DNA from: an uncultured Candidatus Poseidoniales archaeon | Lineage (GTDB): Archaea > Thermoplasmatota > Poseidoniia > Poseidoniales > Thalassarchaeaceae | DNA length: 47,098 nucleotides | Reading direction: 5' to 3' | NCBI GenBank assembly: GCA_902560445.1 | Contig: CACELO010000007.1 | Coordinates: forward strand, 1-47,098 | The notes under the pieces: model-generated | What the model saw: the letters and a program-made list of their open reading frames with translations, nothing else | The model's database searches: none | What the model was told of the DNA's origin: nothing | Shown: in pieces, positions 42,270 to 47,098 of the stretch | Numbering within the stretch: the stretch's first letter is position 1 | Layout: each line of letters begins with the position of its first letter | Program-made: the position numbers and the translations under genes

Positions 42270-42914
42270 TCAGGCGCTTGATGCAAGTGAACGCCCAAGT
42301 TCTACTTCCTGCTCCAAAGAGAGTAATGGGTCTTCACCAGTCCAATCCATCAATTGTAACCACTTCCCCTCACTACGTGGTGGTTCTTGCTCGGTCGGCC
42401 ACCAAATTTCTACAAGGCCGTCTGGCCTATGGCCCTCATATTTTGAGCCTATCAATTCCTCATTATGCACACCACCACACCATTGATTCAAGAATATATT
42501 CTCTGGTTTTGTGATTACTTTCTCAACTAATAATGTGGACTGGGATGAATGACCTGCGCCGGCAAAGCTGATGGTTGTTTCACCAGATTTTGATTTATTC
42601 TGATTAATTGTGGTTCTCAAGTGAAGGTTTGCTCCTCTTTCAACTAATTTTGTCGCCAGTGCTTTTTCTAGCCAAGATCGGCGTACTGCTGTGTTGGATG
42701 TTGTTGGGATTTGAGAACCCAAGTCACCCAACCATTCATTTGGAATATTATTCGAAAGTGGTTGTGAAATTAATCCTGGTAATTCCCCTATCAAACCGGC
42801 TTCAGCGCGTTCAGAAATTAGGTGTAATTCCTCGCCTGGATTTATGTCAAGGATAGTATGAGCACAAACCAGTTGTGATAGTTCGATACCGACTATCGCT
42901 ACTGTCAATTTCAC
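42270..42914 (-). CDS. truncated or degenerate geranylgeranyl-reductase-like flavoprotein
   Basis: This 214-residue protein starts like an FAD Rossmann fold (KLTVAIVGI, residues 2-10), but the GxGxxG motif is replaced by GIELSQLV. The later RRSWLEKALATKLVERGANLHL (78-99) resembles the FixC/geranylgeranyl-reductase segment that follows the first FAD domain. Full reductases are about 400 residues, so the catalytic half appears missing. It stays an intact frame without stops, so it may have a new role rather than being a pseudogene. Between GGGP synthase and ferredoxin genes. The assignment is tentative. Confidence 0.5.
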   Translation of the reverse strand: MKLTVAIVGIELSQLVCAHTILDINPGEELHLISERAEAGLIGELPGLISQPLSNNIPNEWLGDLGSQIPTTSNTAVRRSWLEKALATKLVERGANLHLRTTINQNKSKSGETTISFAGAGHSSQSTLLVEKVITKPENIFLNQWCGGVHNEELIGSKYEGHRPDGLVEIWWPTEQEPPRSEGKWLQLMDWTGEDPLLSLEQEVELGRSLASSA

Positions 42915-42931
42915 TCAACTCCAAATCTATA

Positions 42932-43246
42932 CTAAGGTTCAATATTTTTCTCAAAGAAAAGGGCGTGAACGGGGCAGGCTGGAATACAGAGATCACAATG
43001 TGTGCATGTTGGTTCATCTATGATTACCAAGAGATTGGATAGATTTAGTGCGTCGACGGGGCATATAGCAACACATGCCGCGCAACCAAAGCATCGCTCT
43101 TCGTTTAGCGAAAGGATTTCTCCTGCACGCCTCGGCATTGATTGTTGGAAGTGGTGTTTGTACTCAAACCCACCCCGACCCCCTCGTTTCCTATGGAATA
43201 TTTTTTCTGAGGTGATGAAGCGATAGAAAGTAGGTTTCCAGTTCAA
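42932..43246 (-). CDS. 2[4Fe-4S] ferredoxin
   Basis: This 104-residue protein has two full cluster motifs, CFGCAACVAICPVDAL and CTHCDLCIPACPVHAL, as in bacterial-type ferredoxins. TTG 43246 gives a basic N-terminal extension of 36 residues (with FHRKRGGRGG); ATG 43138 would give an ordinary ferredoxin of about 68 residues, and I cannot decide between them. Electron delivery to the neighbouring reductase-like protein is suggested by position only, since archaeal geranylgeranyl reductases can use ferredoxin. Confidence 0.85.
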   Translation of the reverse strand: MNWKPTFYRFITSEKIFHRKRGGRGGFEYKHHFQQSMPRRAGEILSLNEERCFGCAACVAICPVDALNLSNLLVIIDEPTCTHCDLCIPACPVHALFFEKNIEP

Positions 43247-43405
43247 TTAGCGATATTCATTGAGCCTATACCGCTAGTAGCCCATAGCCATTGGGTGACT
43301 TCTTCTGGAGCCGATATTGGAATTAACCATTCCAGTAGAAATGTAGGGGGTCCTCATCACAACATCCAGCATAGTTTGATTTGGAAAGAAAAACTCGCCC
43401 CTACT

Positions 43406-44713
43406 ATGGTCCTCTATTCGGCCGGGCGAACTACCTCATATCCATCTGAGACGGTTGAGGAAGGAATCCGCCTACATTTCTTGGGCGGCGGCGACGAAGT
43501 CGGCAACGTCGGCTGTGTACTCGAAGACAAAACAGGTACCAGAATTCTGATAGATTACGGACTAGCTCCTACAAGACCACCAAAATATCCATCCGAAAGC
43601 CCTCCTGTGGACCACGCAATAATCACTCACTCCCACATAGACCATATTGGAATGGCACCTTGGTTAGTCGGCCATCACAACACAACTCTACACGGAACAG
43701 AACTCACTGCAGCGGTTTCTGAAATGATGTGGCGCGACACCTACAAAGTATCCAGTATAGAGGGATATCCGCTTCCATGGGATATGAGAGATCTCGATGT
43801 TGCATTGGGTGCTTGGAATACTCACAAGTTTGGAGAATGGTTCAATATAGGAGAATGGAGGTTAAGATTCCATCGTGCAGGCCACATTCCTGGAGCTGCA
43901 ATGATCGAAATCGAGACTCCAGAACTTCGTTTACTATGGGGTGGAGATATGGACACTAGGACCAGTCCAAATGTTGGTGGAGCGAAAGCTATGGATTGCG
44001 ATATACTTTGCATTGAATCCACGTATGGTGGACGTGAGCACCCCAATCGCCAGGAAGAAGAAGCCCGACTTGTCACTAGAGTGAAAGAAATCGTTGGTAG
44101 AGGTGGTGTGGCACTAATCCCTGCATTCGCCTCAGGTAGGTGCCAAGACATACTTCGAATATTATACGAAGCCGCGCCACATCTCGAAGTTCACTTCGAT
44201 GGTATGGGTACGAGAATCACTCAACATTGGATGAACAACCAACAATACATTCGTAATCCCAGTGGCTTAGAAAAAATGTGGAGATGGGCGAGAAAAGTGC
44301 GTAGTAAATCCGATAGGAAGAAGGCCCTAGGTGCGGATGTTATTGTAACGACTAGTGGTATGTTAGATGGCGGCCCTGCGATTTGGTACCTCAATCGTCT
44401 TAGGCATGATTTATCGAATGCAATTCTTCTAACAGGATATCAAGCCGAAGGTTCGGGTGGTCGGGGCCTCCTAGACAATGGAAAGCTACCAATTTTTGGA
44501 AATTTAACACAAATCGATTTAGATGTAGATCAATTCCAACTTTCAAACCATGCAGGACATTCGGAATTAGAGACATTTGTTCGTGAATGTAAGCCCAAAC
44601 ACGTAGTTTTCTTTCACGGTAATACGGAATCTAGAGATGCTATTAGTGCCGAATTCATACAAACCCCTACACCACACCTTCCAGTAAACGGAACTACTCT
44701 ACTTCTTAAGTAA
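43406..44713 (+). CDS. beta-CASP metallo-beta-lactamase RNase (aCPSF2/aRNase J-like)
   Basis: This protein of about 435 residues has the metallo-beta-lactamase zinc motif THSHIDHIGM, further ligands in RAGHIPGA and WGGDMDT, and beta-CASP motifs: PAFASGR, VTTSGMLDGG, LTGYQAEGSGGR, then NHAGHSE and FFHGNTE. No N-terminal KH domains are present, so it is nearer aCPSF2 or aRNase J than aCPSF1. It processes or degrades RNA in the cytoplasm. ATG 43406 is chosen since the conserved fold begins about 25 residues later; the frame stays open to 43295 without a recognisable domain. Confidence 0.9.
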   Translation: MVLYSAGRTTSYPSETVEEGIRLHFLGGGDEVGNVGCVLEDKTGTRILIDYGLAPTRPPKYPSESPPVDHAIITHSHIDHIGMAPWLVGHHNTTLHGTELTAAVSEMMWRDTYKVSSIEGYPLPWDMRDLDVALGAWNTHKFGEWFNIGEWRLRFHRAGHIPGAAMIEIETPELRLLWGGDMDTRTSPNVGGAKAMDCDILCIESTYGGREHPNRQEEEARLVTRVKEIVGRGGVALIPAFASGRCQDILRILYEAAPHLEVHFDGMGTRITQHWMNNQQYIRNPSGLEKMWRWARKVRSKSDRKKALGADVIVTTSGMLDGGPAIWYLNRLRHDLSNAILLTGYQAEGSGGRGLLDNGKLPIFGNLTQIDLDVDQFQLSNHAGHSELETFVRECKPKHVVFFHGNTESRDAISAEFIQTPTPHLPVNGTTLLLK

Positions 44714-44804
44714 GTGAGTTTTTGACGGTATTTTTCATAAGCCGGACGTATTCTTCACGTTCTACGTAGCCTATGCGCTACATCAAGTAAAGACAGGTGA
44801 AAAA

Positions 44805-46253
44805 ATGGAAGTGAAACAATTAGATGACTACTTTGGATATACTGCGAAAGGCAGTTCCTTAGAGGGCGAAATTAGAGCCGGAATGACAACATTCCTGACG
44901 ATGGCGTATATTTTATTCGTCAACCCAGATATGTTAAATCTCGGTTTTACGGCAACAGCCGACTCTGCCTCAATAGGTATTCCTTTCGATGATGCACTAT
45001 TCGCAACAGCAGTTGCTGCTTTTGTGGGTTGTGTCATCATGGGATTGTGGGCGAACTTACCCTTCGCCTTGGCTCCTGGAATGGGGCTAAACGCGTACTT
45101 CGCGTTTACCGTAGTACTCGGGGACAACGGAATTGGATGGGAGATGGCACTATTCGCCGTTTTCCTTGAAGGTATCCTATTCCTGATATTATCTCTACCT
45201 CAAGTGGGTGCGAGAACCGCTATGATAAATGCAATACCAACCGATTTGAAAATCGCTACTGGCGCCGGTATTGGTATGTTCTTGGCTATTATCGGGCTAA
45301 GAGAAATGGGTTGGATTGTTAATGACAACGCCACCCTAGTACAACTAACTCCTGAGTTAGAAGGAATCGGCTTAGCAAACGGTGAACTCTGGGCAATGCT
45401 ATGTCTTGTCGGTATGGCAGCAATGATGGCTAGAGGGATAAAGGGAGCAATTGCCTATGGTATTCTAGGAACAAGCATCATCGCTTGGCTTCTAGGTGAA
45501 TTCCACAACCCAGTTGTAGACACATACAATGTGACAGATTTCAATACAGCAGAGGTAACCTTCTCTGCATCAGCACTCGTTGATGTAGCAAACTGGCCCG
45601 GTGACTCATTCATGGCCGCCTTCGGCGACAACGGAATGGGTAATCTGGGTGACGGTGTAAGTTACGGTGATTTCTTCATGATAATGGTAGCATTCCTCTT
45701 TGTCGATATATTTGACACAGCAGGAACACTCTACTCTGTCGGCCGCCAAGCAGGATATGTTGACGACGACGATCAACTACACAACTCCGACGAAGCCTTC
45801 ATGGCCGACGCTGGAGCAACAGTTGTTGGTGCAGTATTTGGTACAAGCACCACAACGACATACATCGAGTCAGCAGCTGGTGTTGAAGAAGGTGGAAAGA
45901 CCGGACTAACCGCTGTAACAGTCGGTGTAATGATGCTATCTGGACTATTGTTAGCTGGTCTATTCAAGCAAATCCCAACATTCGCAGCAGCACCCGCTCT
46001 GGTAATCGTTGGAGCAATGATGATGAGGCAAGCAGCAGATATTGACTGGTCTAACACAGGCAACTCAATTCCTGCGTTCATTACAATGGTCATGATGCCT
46101 TTCACATACTCTATTGCAGCAGGTATTGCATGGGGTATCATCAGCTACGTAGCAATCAATGGATTGTCTGGTAAGCACAAGGATGTCAGCATGATAATGT
46201 GGGGCCTAGCAATTGCAATGGTCCTATTCTACGGAAATATCGTTATAGATTGA
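44805..46253 (+). CDS. AzgA/PbuG-type purine permease (NCS2-related)
   Basis: This 482-residue permease has about 12-14 helices. YFGYTAKGSSLEGEIRAGMTTFLTMAYILFVNP (in parts, GMTTFLTMAYI) and ALAPGMGLNAYFAFTVV are hallmarks of the AzgA/GhxP/PbuG family; DIFDTAGTLYSVG and TSTTTTYIESAAGVEEGG are the substrate-binding motifs. It would import adenine, guanine or hypoxanthine with protons. AGGTGA precedes ATG by six bases. The downstream apt gene suggests adenine as substrate. GTAGC/GCTAC arms at about 44766-44781 lie in the upstream space and may be an operator. Confidence 0.92.
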   Translation: MEVKQLDDYFGYTAKGSSLEGEIRAGMTTFLTMAYILFVNPDMLNLGFTATADSASIGIPFDDALFATAVAAFVGCVIMGLWANLPFALAPGMGLNAYFAFTVVLGDNGIGWEMALFAVFLEGILFLILSLPQVGARTAMINAIPTDLKIATGAGIGMFLAIIGLREMGWIVNDNATLVQLTPELEGIGLANGELWAMLCLVGMAAMMARGIKGAIAYGILGTSIIAWLLGEFHNPVVDTYNVTDFNTAEVTFSASALVDVANWPGDSFMAAFGDNGMGNLGDGVSYGDFFMIMVAFLFVDIFDTAGTLYSVGRQAGYVDDDDQLHNSDEAFMADAGATVVGAVFGTSTTTTYIESAAGVEEGGKTGLTAVTVGVMMLSGLLLAGLFKQIPTFAAAPALVIVGAMMMRQAADIDWSNTGNSIPAFITMVMMPFTYSIAAGIAWGIISYVAINGLSGKHKDVSMIMWGLAIAMVLFYGNIVID

Positions 46254-46265
46254 TGAATAAAAACC

Positions 46266-46284
46266 CCTTTCAAATTTTGAAAGG
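46266..46284 (+). promoter_or_regulatory. perfect palindrome between purine permease and apt
   Basis: CCTTTCAAA and TTTGAAAGG form nine-base arms around one T, giving a 19-base palindrome. It could be an operator for a dimeric regulator or an RNA hairpin affecting transcription or message stability before the apt ribosome-binding site (AGGAG at 46295-46299). Confidence 0.5.
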
Positions 46285-46307
46285 AACGCCCTATAGGAGC
46301 GATTAGC

Positions 46308-46850
46308 ATGTCGAATGATATGACGCAAAAGTTGAGGGACGCCGTTCGGACGGTACCGGATTTCCCAATTGAGGGAATCATGTTCCGGGACATTACACCT
46401 GTCTTGTCCGACGGCACCCTCCTTTCTGCTACAACAGATCTGTTCATTGAGAAGATGAATGAAGCGGGCTGGAAGCCCGAAGCAATAGTCGGCCCAGAAG
46501 CTAGGGGCTTCATCTTCGGGGCTTTACTTGCCGCGGGATTAGGAATCTCATTTGTTCCAGTTCGTAAACCAGGAAAACTCCCAGCATCAAAGATGAGAGT
46601 CGATTACTCTCTCGAGTATGGAACCAACTCATTGGAGATGCATGAGGACGCGTTGAAGCCCGGAGAAAGAGTGGTAATAGTCGACGACCTTCTAGCAACC
46701 GGAGGGACGGTAAATGCCTGCGTCGAACTTTGCAAACAGGCCGGCGCAGAAATTGTCGGTGCATTATTCGTAATCGAGTTGGACGGACTAGATGGAAGGC
46801 ATGCGATATCACCAATACCGAGTATTTCACTCTTGGACTTCCCCGCCTAA
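46308..46850 (+). CDS. apt: adenine phosphoribosyltransferase
   Basis: This 180-residue enzyme has VPDFPIEGIMFRDITPVL near the N-terminus, IVGPEARGFIFGALLA in the core and the PRPP-binding loop VVIVDDLLATGGT (about 126-138), all typical of APRT, which makes AMP from adenine and PRPP. AGGAG lies eight bases before ATG 46308. Placed behind the AzgA-like permease, it forms a purine import-and-salvage pair. Confidence 0.95.
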   Translation: MSNDMTQKLRDAVRTVPDFPIEGIMFRDITPVLSDGTLLSATTDLFIEKMNEAGWKPEAIVGPEARGFIFGALLAAGLGISFVPVRKPGKLPASKMRVDYSLEYGTNSLEMHEDALKPGERVVIVDDLLATGGTVNACVELCKQAGAEIVGALFVIELDGLDGRHAISPIPSISLLDFPA

Positions 46851-46909
46851 TAGGCATCAACGTCCCGATTCTTTCATAGCATCACCGGCTTTGCCGTAGG
46901 AGGATTATC

Positions 46910-47098
46910 ATGGCCGAGAAGTCGCCGCCACCCCCACCTCTAAGAAAGAAGGGCGGCGCTCCACCACCACCGCCACCTATGAAACAAGTACCTCCTCCAC
47001 CAGGTCCTCCACCAGGGAAAAAGAAAGTACCACCGCCCCCAAAGAAAAGAACCCCATCTCCAGCAGATATCAAACAACAAATAGCGGCTGCCGTTGAA
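46910..47098 (+). CDS. proline-rich protein, N-terminal part
   Basis: The first 63 codons of a gene running off the window. AGGAGG at 46898-46903 is six bases before ATG. The visible part is a disordered Pro/Lys-rich tract with PPPPPL, PPPPPPM, PPPPGPPPG and KKKVPPPPKK, then SPADIKQQIAAAVE, where a helix may start. Similar Pro-rich linkers occur in the pseudo-receiver and FtsY proteins of this window. No function can be assigned from the fragment. Confidence 0.7.
   Translation, partial: MAEKSPPPPPLRKKGGAPPPPPPMKQVPPPPGPPPGKKKVPPPPKKRTPSPADIKQQIAAAVE

Noticed and set aside
42270-42914. Calling the reductase-like protein a pseudogene
   Set aside because: The frame is intact over 214 codons with protein-like composition, so loss of function is not shown.
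43295-43405. N-terminal extension of the beta-CASP RNase
   Set aside because: The 37 additional residues show no KH or other domain and no ribosome-binding site; ATG 43406 lies nearer the conserved fold.
46882-47073. Glycine-rich minus-strand frame
   Set aside because: It is the antisense reading of proline codons in the + strand gene that has its own AGGAGG site.
1-47098. tRNA, rRNA, CRISPR, insertion sequence, prophage or integrase
   Set aside because: No T-arm-like consensus in the intergenic spaces, no spaced direct repeats, and no transposase- or integrase-like protein was seen, including around the viperin operon.

Overview
This window looks like a chromosome segment from a marine planktonic euryarchaeon. 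My best guess is Marine Group II (Candidatus Poseidoniales), but that is an inference. Archaeal identity rests on a geranylgeranylglyceryl phosphate synthase (41425-42237), ribosomal protein eL20/LX (40534-40800), prefoldin alpha beside ftsY (32052-33889), a beta-CASP RNase (43406-44713), and TATA-like boxes about 25-30 bases upstream of several start codons, which fits leaderless transcripts. Genes are densely packed on both strands. Many encode lipoproteins with a lipobox, and several have bacterial- or eukaryote-like affinities. I saw no tRNA, rRNA, CRISPR array, transposase or integrase.

Layout. 1-5500: the end of a UbiB/ABC1 kinase, then phytoene synthase (crtB), phytoene desaturase (crtI), an SDR lacking its catalytic Tyr, a thioredoxin-like lipoprotein, an ABA4-like membrane protein and a DUF3147-like membrane protein, all on the + strand and closely spaced. 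This is a probable carotenoid/retinal locus. 5665-8239: a DDAH-like hydrolase and a secreted M28 peptidase. 8240-8721: a gene-free stretch full of inverted repeats. 8722-10205: a two-gene operon of an HNH-type nuclease-like protein and a clear prokaryotic viperin. 10202-16594: SOUL protein, PHB-depolymerase-like esterase, M50 protease, zinc-ribbon protein, S15 peptidase and a DHA2-type MFS pump. 16596-24491: MMPL/RND exporter, RluA-type pseudouridine synthase, an unlisted 52-residue membrane protein, a 940-residue mosaic protein (fascin-like, C-type lectin, Vps62-like and repeated WVGIYP domains) and SelO. 24498-31300: purQ, a purS-purL fusion, a GNAT-aminotransferase fusion and a eukaryal-type pyrF. 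31306-33889: a pseudo-receiver protein, ftsY and pfdA. 33978-40460: a PAPS/sulfation neighbourhood (APS kinase-nucleotidyltransferase fusion, two sulfotransferases, CysQ fusion) with LON-domain and small membrane proteins. 40534-47098: eL20, a coiled-coil protein, GGGP synthase, a truncated geranylgeranyl-reductase-like protein, ferredoxin, beta-CASP RNase, purine permease plus apt, and the start of a proline-rich protein.

How they fit together. The strongest candidate for an unusual system is the viperin operon. Viperins make chain-terminating ddh-nucleotides against viruses; here the gene is translationally coupled (ATGA) to a membrane-anchored HNH/zinc-knuckle protein and preceded by about 430 bases of apparently structured RNA or leader. 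The PAPS genes form a plausible cycle: APS kinase makes PAPS, the sulfotransferases use it, and CysQ removes the PAP by-product. The azgA-apt pair would import and salvage adenine, complementing purL/purQ de novo synthesis.
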